Source: an uncultured Oscillospiraceae bacterium
Lineage (GTDB): Bacteria > Bacillota > Clostridia > Oscillospirales > Oscillospiraceae
NCBI GenBank assembly: GCA_910578505.1
Contig: CAJTPV010000041.1
Span: forward strand, 1 to 23,483
Direction of reading: 5' to 3'
Length of the DNA: 23,483 nt
The notes beneath the pieces are model-generated. The model was not told where the DNA came from and searched no databases. It saw only the letters and a program-made list of their open reading frames with translations. Positions 6,082 to 13,541 of the stretch are shown here, one piece after another; positions within the stretch are counted from its first letter, which is position 1; every line of letters begins with the position of its first letter. Position numbers and translations under genes: made by a program.

Positions 6082-7515
6082 ATGCGCAAGACAAAGATCA
6101 TCTGCACCTTGGGCCCGGCGGTGGACAGCGAGGAAATGGTCCGCGCCCTGATCCGGGGCGGCATGAACGCCGCCCGCTTCAACTTCTCCCACGGCGACCA
6201 CCCCAGCCACCTGGAGCGCCTTAACCGCCTGAAGGCCATCCGGGACTCCATGGGCCGCCCTGTGGCCACGATTCTGGACACCAAAGGCCCGGAAATCCGT
6301 ATCAAGAGCTTTGAGGGCAAGAGCATCGAGCTGAAGGCCGGCGACCCCTTCACCCTCACCACCGAGGATGTGGTGGGCAACCAGGGCTGGGTCTCCGTCA
6401 CCTACGACAGACTCCACGAGGAGGTGGGCCCCAGCCAGGAGATCCTTATCGACGATGGCCTGGTGGCTATCCGGGTGGACCGCATCGAGGGGAAGAACAT
6501 CGTCTGCACCGTGGAAAACGGCGGAACCCTGTCCGCCAACAAGTCCATCAACATCCCCGGCGTCCACATCAGCCTGCCCGCCCTGACAGAGCGGGACGCG
6601 GACGACATCCGCTTCGGCGTGGCCAATGACTTTGACTTTATCGCCGCCTCCTTTGTCCGCCGGGCGTCGGATGTGGAGGAAATCCGGAAGGTCCTCCACG
6701 AGTGCGGCGGCGACAATGTGAAGATCATCGCCAAGATCGAGAACCAGGAGGGCGTGGACAATGTGGAGAGCATCCTGGCGGCGGCGGACGGCATCATGGT
6801 GGCCCGGGGCGACCTGGGCGTGGAGATCCCGGCGGCCAAGGTGCCCGTGCTCCAGAAGCAGATGATCCAGGAGGGCATGAAGGAGGGCAAGGTGGTCATC
6901 ACTGCCACCCAGATGCTGGACTCCATGATCCGCAATCCCCGCCCCACCAGGGCGGAGGTGTCCGACGTGGCCAACGCCGTGTTCGACGGCACCGGCTGCG
7001 TGATGCTCTCCGGCGAGACCGCCAGCGGCAAGTACCCGGTGGAGGCCCTGGAGACCATGGTGGGCATCGTGGAGGAGGCCGAGGCGGCCATCCACTACTG
7101 GCACCGCTTTATCCGCACCCAGTTGACCAATACCGCCAATATCAACGACGCCATCACCCACACCTGCTGCCTGACCGCCATGGACCTCAATGCCAAGGCC
7201 ATTGTCACCGCCACCAACTCCGGCCATACCGCCCGGATGATCTCCCGCTTCCGGCCCGCCTGCCCGGTGGCGGCCCTGACCATGTATGAGAAGGTGCGGC
7301 GGCAGATGAGCCTGGACTGGGGCGTGATCCCCCTCCTGACCGGGGAGGTGAACTCCACAGACCGGATCTTCTCCCTGTGCGCGGAGGTGACGCTGAAGGA
7401 GGGGCTGGTGCAGAACGGGGACACCGTGGTCATTACCGCCGGCGTGCCCCTGGGCCGCACCGGGTCCACCAATCTGCTGAAAGCCCATGTCATCGATGTG
7501 GATGAGTGCCGATAA
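6082..7515 (+). CDS. pyk: Pyruvate kinase
   Basis: Pyruvate kinase converts phosphoenolpyruvate and ADP to pyruvate and ATP, the last step of glycolysis, in the cytoplasm. The 477-aa product begins MRKTKIICTLGPA and shows the substrate and metal site motifs NAARFNFSHG, DTKGPEIR, KIIAKIENQEG (about 214-224, the family signature with the catalytic Lys), MVARGDLGVEIP (about 239) and MLDSMIRNPRPTRAEVSDVA. It ends with a normal C-terminal allosteric domain. It lacks the extra PEP-utiliser-like domain that lengthens the Bacillus enzyme to about 585 aa. ATG 6082 follows AGGAGG with good spacing. It appears monocistronic or loosely followed by glnA, which has its own promoter. Confidence 0.98.
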   Translation: MRKTKIICTLGPAVDSEEMVRALIRGGMNAARFNFSHGDHPSHLERLNRLKAIRDSMGRPVATILDTKGPEIRIKSFEGKSIELKAGDPFTLTTEDVVGNQGWVSVTYDRLHEEVGPSQEILIDDGLVAIRVDRIEGKNIVCTVENGGTLSANKSINIPGVHISLPALTERDADDIRFGVANDFDFIAASFVRRASDVEEIRKVLHECGGDNVKIIAKIENQEGVDNVESILAAADGIMVARGDLGVEIPAAKVPVLQKQMIQEGMKEGKVVITATQMLDSMIRNPRPTRAEVSDVANAVFDGTGCVMLSGETASGKYPVEALETMVGIVEEAEAAIHYWHRFIRTQLTNTANINDAITHTCCLTAMDLNAKAIVTATNSGHTARMISRFRPACPVAALTMYEKVRRQMSLDWGVIPLLTGEVNSTDRIFSLCAEVTLKEGLVQNGDTVVITAGVPLGRTGSTNLLKAHVIDVDECR

Positions 7516-7552
7516 CCTGAATAATTTAATATATTGCAGGGAAAATATACTG

Positions 7553-7581
7553 CTGACAGTTTCCCGTCTGTCTGCTATACT
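7553..7581 (+). promoter_or_regulatory. Sigma-A promoter of glnA with an internal inverted repeat
   Basis: CTGACA (7553-7558) and TATACT (7576-7581) are 17 bp apart. An inverted repeat GACAG-N8-CTGTC (7555-7572) covers the -35 and spacer and could bind a repressor, for instance a nitrogen regulator. The operator role is inference. Confidence 0.8.
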
Positions 7582-7593
7582 ATAGGACAATGG

Positions 7594-7623
7594 GTCCCGG
7601 GCTCACAGCATAGGGCCCGGGAC
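7594..7623 (+). promoter_or_regulatory. Hairpin in the glnA leader
   Basis: GTCCCGGGC (7594-7602) and GCCCGGGAC (7615-7623) form a perfect 9-bp GC-rich stem close to the predicted transcript 5' end, 21 bp before the ribosome site. It lacks a T run, so it more likely stabilises the mRNA or binds a regulator than terminates it. Confidence 0.65.
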
Positions 7624-7653
7624 TTAAATATTGGATGAATATTGAGGTGTACT

Positions 7654-9081
7654 ATGCCCGACAAAGTTGCGGAAATTCTCGCGTACTGCCAGGAACACGG
7701 CATCCGGCTGATCGATTTCAAAACCGTCGATCTCCAGGGCCGCTGGCACCACATCACCATCCCCGCCGAGCGCTTCTGCGCGGATACCCTGCTCTACGGC
7801 ATCGGTTTTGACGGCTCCAACTTCGGCTACGCTTCGGTGGAAAAGAGCGACATGGTCTTTGTCCCCGACCCGGATACCGCCCATCTGGACCCCTTCACCA
7901 CGCTGCCCACCCTGTCCATGACCGGCGACGTGCTGGTGATCGAGGAGGCGGAGAACCGCCGCTTCGGCCAGTACGCCCGGTCCGTCACCCAGCGGGCGGA
8001 GGAGTACATGCGGGAAACCGGCATTGCGGACCAGGCCATTTTCGGCCCGGAATTCGAGTTCTATGTCTTTGACAGCGTCTCCTTTTTCAACCGTCCCAAC
8101 ATGGGCGGCTTCCGGCTGGACACTGCGGAAGCAGACTGGAACACCGGTGCGCCCGACGGCAAGGGCTATCAAATCGCCCGCCACGACGGCTATCACGCCG
8201 CCCTGCCCCAGGACATCACCTATGACCTGCGCAACGACGTCTGCCTGAAAATGGACGACTGGGGCGTCAAGGTCAAGTACCACCACCATGAGGTGGGCGG
8301 TCCCGGCCAGCTGGAGATCGAGGTGGAGCCGGAGAGCATGACCGAGATGGCCGACAAGACCATGATTACCAAGTACATCATCAAGAACGCCGCCGCCCAG
8401 GCCGGGAAGACCGCCACCCTCATGCCCAAGCCCATCCACGGCGAGGCCGGCAATGGCATGCACGTACACATCTGGCTGCGCAAGGACGGCAAGCCCCTGT
8501 TCTACGACCCCAACGGATACTCCTGTCTCTCTGACACAGCGCTGTATTTCATCGGCGGGCTGCTCAAACACGCGGCCTCCCTGTGCGCCATCACCAACCC
8601 CTCCACCAACTCCTTCAAGCGCCTGGTGCCCGGCTTCGAGGCCCCGGTGACCATCGGCTACGCCACGGCCAACCGCTCCTCCATCATCCGTATCCCGGCC
8701 TACGCCAAGACGCCGGACCAGAAGCGCTTTGAGCTGCGCAACCCGGACGCCACCTGCAACCCCTACTACGCCTATGCCGCCATCCTCATGGCCGGCCTGG
8801 ACGGCATCCGGAATAAGATCGATCCCCACGCCAACGGCTGGGGCCCTTACGATTTCAACCTCTTCAACCTCTCCGACGAGGACAAGAAGCGCATCCAGGG
8901 CCTGCCCAAATCCCTGGACGAGGCCCTGGACGCCCTGGAGCAGGACCACGACTACCTGACCGCCGGCGGCGTGTTCCCGGAGGAGCTGATCCAGAATTGG
9001 CTGAAGCTGAAGCGGGCGGAGGCGGAGGAGGTCTCCCGCATCCCCACCCCGGCGGAGTTCCAGCGGTATTACACACTGTAA
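7654..9081 (+). CDS. glnA: Glutamine synthetase, class I
   Basis: It makes glutamine from glutamate, ammonia and ATP and is the main ammonium-assimilation enzyme. The 475-aa protein shows the beta-grasp N-domain, IFGPEFEFYVFD, HHHEVGGPGQLEIEV, KTATLMPKPIHGEAGNGMHVH (ATP-binding region), NPSTNSFKRLVPGFEAPV and ANRSSIIRIP. It carries the roughly 25-residue insertion after the EFEFY motif that marks the GSI-beta type. At the site where E. coli has the adenylylated Tyr397 (NLY), this protein has Phe404 (NLF), so control by adenylylation is not expected. ATG 7654 is preferred over in-frame TTG 7642 because GAGGTG at 7645-7650 lies between them, although its spacing is short. Confidence 0.96.
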   Translation: MPDKVAEILAYCQEHGIRLIDFKTVDLQGRWHHITIPAERFCADTLLYGIGFDGSNFGYASVEKSDMVFVPDPDTAHLDPFTTLPTLSMTGDVLVIEEAENRRFGQYARSVTQRAEEYMRETGIADQAIFGPEFEFYVFDSVSFFNRPNMGGFRLDTAEADWNTGAPDGKGYQIARHDGYHAALPQDITYDLRNDVCLKMDDWGVKVKYHHHEVGGPGQLEIEVEPESMTEMADKTMITKYIIKNAAAQAGKTATLMPKPIHGEAGNGMHVHIWLRKDGKPLFYDPNGYSCLSDTALYFIGGLLKHAASLCAITNPSTNSFKRLVPGFEAPVTIGYATANRSSIIRIPAYAKTPDQKRFELRNPDATCNPYYAYAAILMAGLDGIRNKIDPHANGWGPYDFNLFNLSDEDKKRIQGLPKSLDEALDALEQDHDYLTAGGVFPEELIQNWLKLKRAEAEEVSRIPTPAEFQRYYTL

Positions 9082-9114
9082 TTATTTTTGTCAAATTTCT
9101 TCTGCGTATAAAGC

Positions 9115-9155
9115 GGGACTGTGCGGAACAGCCGGCAGCTGCTCTGCACAGTCCC
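9115..9155. terminator. Hairpin between the convergent glnA and 48-aa genes
   Basis: GGGACTGTGC (9115-9124) and GCACAGTCCC (9146-9155) form a perfect 10-bp stem with a partly paired 21-nt loop. The T run is weak on both sides; its place between convergent genes supports a shared terminator. Confidence 0.6.
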
Positions 9156-9181
9156 CCTCTCGTCCATGACACTCCGATGCG

Positions 9182-9328
9182 TCAGTCTTCCAAGGTGTTT
9201 TGCAGGTCCTTCATGATTGCCTCAATGAGCGCCTTGGACTTCTCAGGATCCTGCTCCTCAATCGCCGCCTTCATCCGCGCAATCATCATCCGGAGAAATC
9301 CGCAAAACTGCTTATCTGTCTGTCCCAT
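9182..9328 (-). CDS. Small conserved-looking protein, 48 aa, unknown function
   Basis: The start ATG at 9328 follows AAAGGAGA at good distance; the longer open frame upstream has no support. The product (beginning MGQTDKQFCGFLRMMIARMK) is charged, probably all helical, and has no signal peptide or membrane segment. No family was recognised. It follows the CAP-domain gene on the same strand, but the 77-bp gap suggests separate expression. Confidence 0.65.
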   Translation of the reverse strand: MGQTDKQFCGFLRMMIARMKAAIEEQDPEKSKALIEAIMKDLQNTLED

Positions 9329-9404
9329 ATCGAATCTCCTTTCTGATTTTCTGTCCCCATTATAGCGTGGAAGCTCCGGCGGCGTCAAGCGTTTTGTCCT
9401 GCTT

Positions 9405-10076
9405 TCAGCCGATGAACATCTGCGTCCAGTAGTACCCGCTGGCGTAGAAGCCCACGCCGATCTGGGTATAGGCGCTGCTGAGGATATTGGCCCGGTGTCC
9501 GCTGGAGTTCATCCAGGCGTTGACCACGGCCTGGGGGGTCTGCTGGCCGTAGGCGATGTTCTCCCCCGCCGTGCGGTAGCTGATGCCGAAGGTCTGCATC
9601 ATCTGGAAGGGGGAGCCGTAAGTAGGACTCTCGTGGGCGAAGTACCCCTTTTCCGCCATATCCTGGGACTTGTACCGGGCCACCTGGCACAGGTCCTGGT
9701 TGATGGTGAGGGCGGGCAGGCCGTACTGGGCGCGCGCGTCGTTGACCAGGCTGACGACCTCGCGCTCAAAGGCCAGGATGCCGTCCTCCGCGTCCGGCGT
9801 CTGGACGGGGGCGTCGGGCTGGTCTGTACCGGGCTGGCTGACGCCGGGTCGATTGCCGCCGGGCTGGCTGGGATTGGGCTTGAGGAGGCCGGACAGGCCG
9901 GGGCAGACGGCGCTGAGGTCGATGTTGACCGTCTCGCTGCCGCAGGACCGGTTCTGGAGCGCCTGCTTCAGCAGAGTATTGGCCAGGGCTTTGCCGCGGC
10001 AGGCGGCGGAGGCCGGGGCGGTCAGCAGCGAGACGGTGAGCAGCGCGGCGGCAGTAACGGACAAGATTTTTTTCAT
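9405..10076 (-). CDS. Secreted CAP/SCP-domain protein (YkwD-like)
   Basis: The 223-aa protein has a clear signal peptide (MKKILSVTAAALLTVSLL, cleavage near APASA-A at 24/25), a Pro/Gly/Gln-rich linker (about 66-100) and a C-terminal CAP domain (about 104-223). Typical CAP motifs are VNDARAQYGLPAL, the His in YFAHESPTYG, GENIAYGQ and AWMNSSGHRANIL followed by IGVGFY. In Firmicutes such proteins are secreted or wall-associated; the exact activity is unknown. The four cysteines near the mature N-terminus and middle are unusual for a short secreted protein. ATG 10076 follows AAAGGAAA. Its promoter lies at 10155-10183. Confidence 0.9.
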   Translation of the reverse strand: MKKILSVTAAALLTVSLLTAPASAACRGKALANTLLKQALQNRSCGSETVNIDLSAVCPGLSGLLKPNPSQPGGNRPGVSQPGTDQPDAPVQTPDAEDGILAFEREVVSLVNDARAQYGLPALTINQDLCQVARYKSQDMAEKGYFAHESPTYGSPFQMMQTFGISYRTAGENIAYGQQTPQAVVNAWMNSSGHRANILSSAYTQIGVGFYASGYYWTQMFIG

Positions 10077-10154
10077 AGTGTTTTCCTTTCCCTGATAATC
10101 CTTTCAATTGAGTAAACAGCTGCCTGAAATGGTCATTCCTGCAAGAACAGCTTC

Positions 10155-10183
10155 ATTGTAACTAATTTGTAACTATTTTGCAA
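10155..10183 (-). promoter_or_regulatory. Sigma-A promoter of the CAP-domain gene
   Basis: Read on the minus strand, TTGCAA and TACAAT are separated by 17 bp. The -10 is about 80 bp before the start codon. Two GTTACAA/T repeats, 12 bp apart, fall in the spacer and -10 region. Confidence 0.75.
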
Positions 10184-10276
10184 ATGTAATTTCTGGAAGA
10201 GGCGGCAAATTTATGATGCAGGGGCTCTGTCAGCCGCAGGCTGGCTGAGCGGGCGCTTCCCATAGCGTCTTCCGAC

Positions 10277-10305
10277 AAAAAGCCGGGGAAATTTGTCCCC
10301 GGCTT
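10277..10305 (-). terminator. Terminator upstream of the CAP-domain gene
   Basis: AAGCCGGGGA (10280-10289) and TCCCCGGCTT (10296-10305) form a perfect stem; a T run follows only on the minus strand. It would shield the CAP promoter from antisense transcription entering from the right. Confidence 0.65.
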
Positions 10306-10320
10306 GTGATATTTCCATGA

Positions 10321-10349
10321 TTGACAAAAATTTCCCCCCTGCCTATAAT
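10321..10349 (+). promoter_or_regulatory. Perfect consensus sigma-A promoter
   Basis: TTGACA (10321-10326) and TATAAT (10344-10349) are 17 bp apart, matching the consensus in all twelve positions. It drives the 88-aa gene that starts at 10382. Confidence 0.9.
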
Positions 10350-10381
10350 AAAACCAACCATGAGGACGGGAGGTGTCTTGC

Positions 10382-10648
10382 GTGTACCAGATCGTACGGA
10401 TCACCGATAAATCGGGCGCTGCCAAGGCTTCCCCTGCGGACAGGGAGCACCAGGGCTGCATCGGCGAGGCGAAAATGGAGGACGGCTGCGTCCTCATCCA
10501 CTGCCGCTACGACCGCAGGGGCGACCCCTGTGACCGCTACATCCGGACCAGCCTGGTCCAGAACTGGCAGAAGGACAAGGAGACCGGGCGCATTGTGGTG
10601 GAGACCATGAACAGCGTCTACCATCTGGACCTGATCCGGATGGACTAG
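10382..10648 (+). CDS. Small protein of unknown function, 88 aa
   Basis: The GTG at 10382 is chosen because GGGAGGTG lies 7 bp upstream; a GTG at 10373 in the same frame falls inside that site. The product starts MYQIVRITDKSG and is rich in predicted strands, with three cysteines (CIGE, VLIHCRYD, GDPCDRYIR), no signal peptide and no membrane segment. It looks like a compact cytoplasmic beta-rich domain, but no family was recognised. The gene is monocistronic, with its own consensus promoter and a convergent terminator after the stop, so it is probably well expressed. Confidence 0.75.
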   Translation: MYQIVRITDKSGAAKASPADREHQGCIGEAKMEDGCVLIHCRYDRRGDPCDRYIRTSLVQNWQKDKETGRIVVETMNSVYHLDLIRMD

Positions 10649-10655
10649 AAAAAAG

Positions 10656-10697
10656 CCGAAAAACCCCCGGGGAGGCGTCACAGCCCCCTGGGGGTTT
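10656..10697. terminator. Shared terminator between the 88-aa and SLH genes
   Basis: The stem AAACCCCCGGGG (10661-10672) pairs with 10684-10697 with a small bulge. T-rich sequence follows strongly on the minus strand, weakly on the plus strand. It sits between convergent genes. Confidence 0.75.
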
Positions 10698-10710
10698 CCG
10701 TCTATTCCAG

Positions 10711-11760
10711 TCAATCCAGCGTATACCGCGTCACACCGAACAGGCGGGCCAGCTGCAGCTTGGCCGCCAGACTCTCGTCGCTCTGATACCAGACCACGGC
10801 AGTCTGATAGGCGTTGGGCTGATAGATGGCATAGGCGCTCTGGTACCGCTCGGAGAAGTAGGTGTTCACATCCTCCCGCTCCAGCAGCCGCTCCACCTCT
10901 CCGGCTGTCAGCCGGTCGCTGGCCAGGATCTCCCCGCCGCTCACCAGCGTGCGCTGGCCGCCGGTCCGGAGGCACAGCGCCGCCCGGCTCATGTCCGCAG
11001 CCGTCTCCTTCATCTCCCGCAGCGCCTCATACAGCGCCGTCAGCGGCTCCAGAGGCGTGGTGGGCAGGGCGTCGTCCCGGTCCGCCTCCGGCGTCTCCAC
11101 GGCGATCTGGCGGTAGGCGCCGGCGGAGCTGAGCTGCACCGGGCGGCTGGACAGGCAGTCGTATACCCGGACCAGCACCGCCGCGGCCTGCTCACGGGTG
11201 GCGTCGTCGTCGGGGGCGAAGCGCTCCTGTCCCACGCCGCTCATCAGGCCCATGTCATAGGCCACGGTAATGAACCCCTTGTTGGTGGACACGTCGCTGA
11301 AGGGGCAGGCGTACTCGCTCACATAGCCCGCCAGGGACGTATACCCCAGGGCCCGGACCAGCATGGCCGCCATTTCCCCCCGGGTGATGCTGTCCGTGGG
11401 CCGGAACTCCGGGTGGCCGGCGGCCAGGGCGCCGTTGGCGCAGGCGGTCTCCACCGCCGTATAGAACCAGCGCTCCGGCGTGACGTCGGAGAACAGGGAG
11501 CTCTCCGGCTCCACCTCCTCCCAGCCGAACAGCCGCACCAGGGCGGCGGCGAAGGCAGCCCGGCTCATGGGCTGCCCCCAGCCGAACTCCTCCTCCGTGA
11601 CGCCCTGGAACAGGCCCAGGTCAATGGCCCGCTCCACGCTGGAGGAGCTCCAGTGTCCTTCCTGAACGTCCCGATAGCTTCTGTACGCCGCAGCTGCCGG
11701 AACCGCCAGCTGCAGACAGATGGTCAATGCCAGCACAAGTGTCAGCAGATGTTTTTTCAT
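10711..11760 (-). CDS. Secreted S-layer homology (SLH) domain protein
   Basis: The 349-aa protein begins with a signal peptide (MKKHLLTLVLALTICLQL, cleavage near AAAA-Y). Three SLH repeats follow at about 30-75, 86-140 and 152-205, each with an FSDV/RDV opening and a TRxE(M/Q)AA-type motif (SRAAFAAALVRLF, TRGEMAAMLVRAL, TREQAAAVLVRVY). SLH domains bind secondary wall polymers and hold proteins on the cell surface. The remaining 145 residues match nothing I recognise. ATG 11760 is chosen over upstream in-frame codons because the signal peptide and the AGAGGA site fit it. It lies 3' of the spoIIIA operon but has its own promoter. Confidence 0.9.
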   Translation of the reverse strand: MKKHLLTLVLALTICLQLAVPAAAAYRSYRDVQEGHWSSSSVERAIDLGLFQGVTEEEFGWGQPMSRAAFAAALVRLFGWEEVEPESSLFSDVTPERWFYTAVETACANGALAAGHPEFRPTDSITRGEMAAMLVRALGYTSLAGYVSEYACPFSDVSTNKGFITVAYDMGLMSGVGQERFAPDDDATREQAAAVLVRVYDCLSSRPVQLSSAGAYRQIAVETPEADRDDALPTTPLEPLTALYEALREMKETAADMSRAALCLRTGGQRTLVSGGEILASDRLTAGEVERLLEREDVNTYFSERYQSAYAIYQPNAYQTAVVWYQSDESLAAKLQLARLFGVTRYTLD

Positions 11761-11796
11761 GAGGGAATCCTCTTTTCTTTTGATGGTATCCTGCGT

Positions 11797-11825
11797 ATTG
11801 TAGCAGATTTTTCCCCTCCCGTCAA
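11797..11825 (-). promoter_or_regulatory. Sigma-A promoter of the SLH gene
   Basis: On the minus strand TTGACG and TACAAT are separated by 17 bp, with the -10 about 37 bp before the start codon. Confidence 0.8.
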
Positions 11826-11940
11826 TTTTTTCCTGCCCGGTTTTTTTATCGAAAACGGACAAATCCAGGCTGACCGGGCCGGATTTCCTGAGCAGATGCC
11901 CAAATTTCCCCCTTCAGGCGGGGATTTTGGCGCGCGGCGG

Positions 11941-12519
11941 TCAGTTGGCCTCCATGATCTTGATCTGGTCCACCGTGTAGTCCGTCTCGCTGAGGACGAT
12001 GTCCTTGATCTTCGCCACGTCCTCGGTCTGCAGGCCGTCCTCGGCGGCGGAGACCACCACGCTGATGCTGTTCTCCCCCATGAAGGCCACGCAGTCCGCG
12101 TACCCCTTGGCCACCACCAGGTTCTCAATCTGCCCCTCCAGCATGGTGTACCCGGCCAGGGTCTGGATGGCCCGGTTGGCGTCCTCCAGCACCGTCTGCT
12201 CCACGTTCTCCTGGTCCGCCGCCTCCCGCAGCAGGCTCAGGGCGTTGTCCCGGGACTGCTGGCGGCTGAGGCGGGCGGTGTCAAAGTAGCTGCTGGCCGC
12301 GGCGGCCACGTGGTCCTCCTCCGACACCGTGGGCACGCCGCCCACCAGGGTGGCGTCGCCCAGCACCTTGGTACTGCCGCCATCCTCCTCCTGGGTGGCG
12401 GGCTCCGTCTCGCCGGTATCCGCCACGTTTCCGGCATAGCGCCAGTTGAGATACACCGCCGCGCACACAAACAGCAGCACAGTGGCCACCACGGCGTTCC
12501 GTTTCCATTGCTCTTTCAT
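11941..12519 (-). CDS. spoIIIAH: Stage III sporulation protein AH
   Basis: SpoIIIAH is the mother-cell ring protein of the channel that links mother cell and forespore; in Bacillus it binds forespore SpoIIQ across the septum. The 192-aa product has one N-terminal membrane segment (about 9-26, AVVATVLLFVCAAVYLNW), a charged linker and a YscJ/FliF-like C-terminal domain with SRQQSRDNALSLL, LEGQIENLVVAKGYADCV and a final strand IKIMEAN. ATG 12519 follows GGAGGA. It is the last gene of the operon, 15 bp after spoIIIAG. An imperfect hairpin (AAATCCCC with GGGGGAAATTT, 11902-11927) downstream may end the operon. Confidence 0.95.
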   Translation of the reverse strand: MKEQWKRNAVVATVLLFVCAAVYLNWRYAGNVADTGETEPATQEEDGGSTKVLGDATLVGGVPTVSEEDHVAAAASSYFDTARLSRQQSRDNALSLLREAADQENVEQTVLEDANRAIQTLAGYTMLEGQIENLVVAKGYADCVAFMGENSISVVVSAAEDGLQTEDVAKIKDIVLSETDYTVDQIKIMEAN

Positions 12520-12534
12520 GAATGATTTCCTCCT

Positions 12535-13071
12535 TCAATTTGCTGTTCCGGCGTTGGCGCCGTCCCGCCATTTGACCACGGCGATGCGGTCGGAGCCCAG
12601 GCCCGTCAGCGCGCCGACCGCGTCGATGACCGCCAGGCGCACCCGGTCGCTGTTCCCGCCGTCGCACACCACCAGCGCCCCCCGGTACTGGGGACAGATC
12701 TCCTGGCGGACCACCACGCCGCCGGCGGTGGTCACCGTGTCCGTGGACCGCTCGTAGCTGTCCGGCGATTGGGCGCTGCCGCTGTAGCGCAGGGCGGCGT
12801 CCTCCGCCAGCACCAGCTCGCCGCCGCTGTGGAGGGTGAGCATCACGTCCACCCGGCCCACGCCGCTGATCTCCGCCAGGATCGCCTCCATGGCCTCCTC
12901 CATCTCCCGGACCGCGCCGGCGCCGCTGTCCGGGGCCCTGCTGTCCGCGGCCTCCGGCGCGCCGGGGCCTGTGGGCCAGAGCAGCAGCGCCGCCCCCAAC
13001 GCCGCCGCCAGCAGGACAAATTTATACCTGCTCAGGACCTCTAAGGGCTTTGTTCGCTTTCTCTCGTCCAT
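12535..13071 (-). CDS. spoIIIAG: Stage III sporulation protein AG
   Basis: SpoIIIAG forms a large ring in the mother-cell membrane as part of the SpoIIIA-SpoIIQ channel. The 178-aa protein, shorter than the Bacillus one (about 229), has a membrane segment at about 15-33 (YKFVLLAAALGAALLLWP) and a ring-building domain with ILAEISGVGRVDVMLTL and GALVVCDGGNSDRVRLAVID, the usual family pattern. ATG 13071 is chosen because it opens the recognisable N-terminus; longer frames upstream are shadow sequence of spoIIIAF. It overlaps the end of spoIIIAF by 31 bp, so translation is probably coupled. Confidence 0.93.
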   Translation of the reverse strand: MDERKRTKPLEVLSRYKFVLLAAALGAALLLWPTGPGAPEAADSRAPDSGAGAVREMEEAMEAILAEISGVGRVDVMLTLHSGGELVLAEDAALRYSGSAQSPDSYERSTDTVTTAGGVVVRQEICPQYRGALVVCDGGNSDRVRLAVIDAVGALTGLGSDRIAVVKWRDGANAGTAN

Positions 13072-13541
13072 GTCTCTTCCTCCAGCCAGATTTGTTTTTC
13101 GGGGGGGACCCCCACCTCCTCCTCTATGCACGCGGCCAGCGCCGCGCTGTAGCCGCCGCGGATGGTCACCGCGTCCGGCAGGGGAATCCCGCTCTCTCCC
13201 GCCGATACGGCCACCTCCACGGCGCACCGCAGCCCCAGCCGGTCCGCTTTGTCCAATATATATGCCTCCGTTTTCTCCGCTATGACAGCGGAAAGGGCCG
13301 CCTGCCCCTCCTGCCGGTAGCTCTCCGCCAGCGCCGCCTGGGCGGGACCGGGCCAGTCCCGCGCCGCCGCCGCCCACTCCAGCTCCGCCAGGGGCTCCAG
13401 GAGGGCCAGCGTCAGCAGCAGTCCGCACACCAGGCCCACCAGGGCCCGCTCCCGGCCCTTGGGGGCCAGCTGGCGGGCCAGCCCCCCGGCGAAGGCGGTG
13501 AGGACCACCCCCAGCAGCCACTGCCGCGCCCCCTGGATCAT
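13041..13541 (-). CDS. spoIIIAF: Stage III sporulation protein AF
   Basis: SpoIIIAF is a membrane component of the channel complex. The 166-aa product has two hydrophobic helices at the N-terminus (about 8-25, WLLGVVLTAFAGGLARQL, and 33-51, ALVGLVCGLLLTLALLEPL) followed by a soluble domain with EKTEAYILDKADRLGL and a carboxy end EKQIWLEEETW. ATG 13541 overlaps the spoIIIAE stop as ATGA. The order in the cluster, between AE and AG, confirms the identity. Confidence 0.92.
   Translation of the reverse strand: MIQGARQWLLGVVLTAFAGGLARQLAPKGRERALVGLVCGLLLTLALLEPLAELEWAAAARDWPGPAQAALAESYRQEGQAALSAVIAEKTEAYILDKADRLGLRCAVEVAVSAGESGIPLPDAVTIRGGYSAALAACIEEEVGVPPEKQIWLEEETWTRESEQSP

Noticed and set aside
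5941..7590. Long minus-strand open frame (549 codons) opposite pyk
   Set aside because: It is antisense to an unmistakable pyruvate kinase gene, His/Gly/Ala-rich, without ribosome site or family; a GC-rich shadow frame.
7594..7623. glnA leader hairpin as a glutamine riboswitch
   Set aside because: Only a single simple stem is present; none of the conserved riboswitch core was recognised.
7624..8949. Long minus-strand open frame opposite glnA
   Set aside because: It mirrors the third-base bias of glnA and has no start context or recognisable domain.
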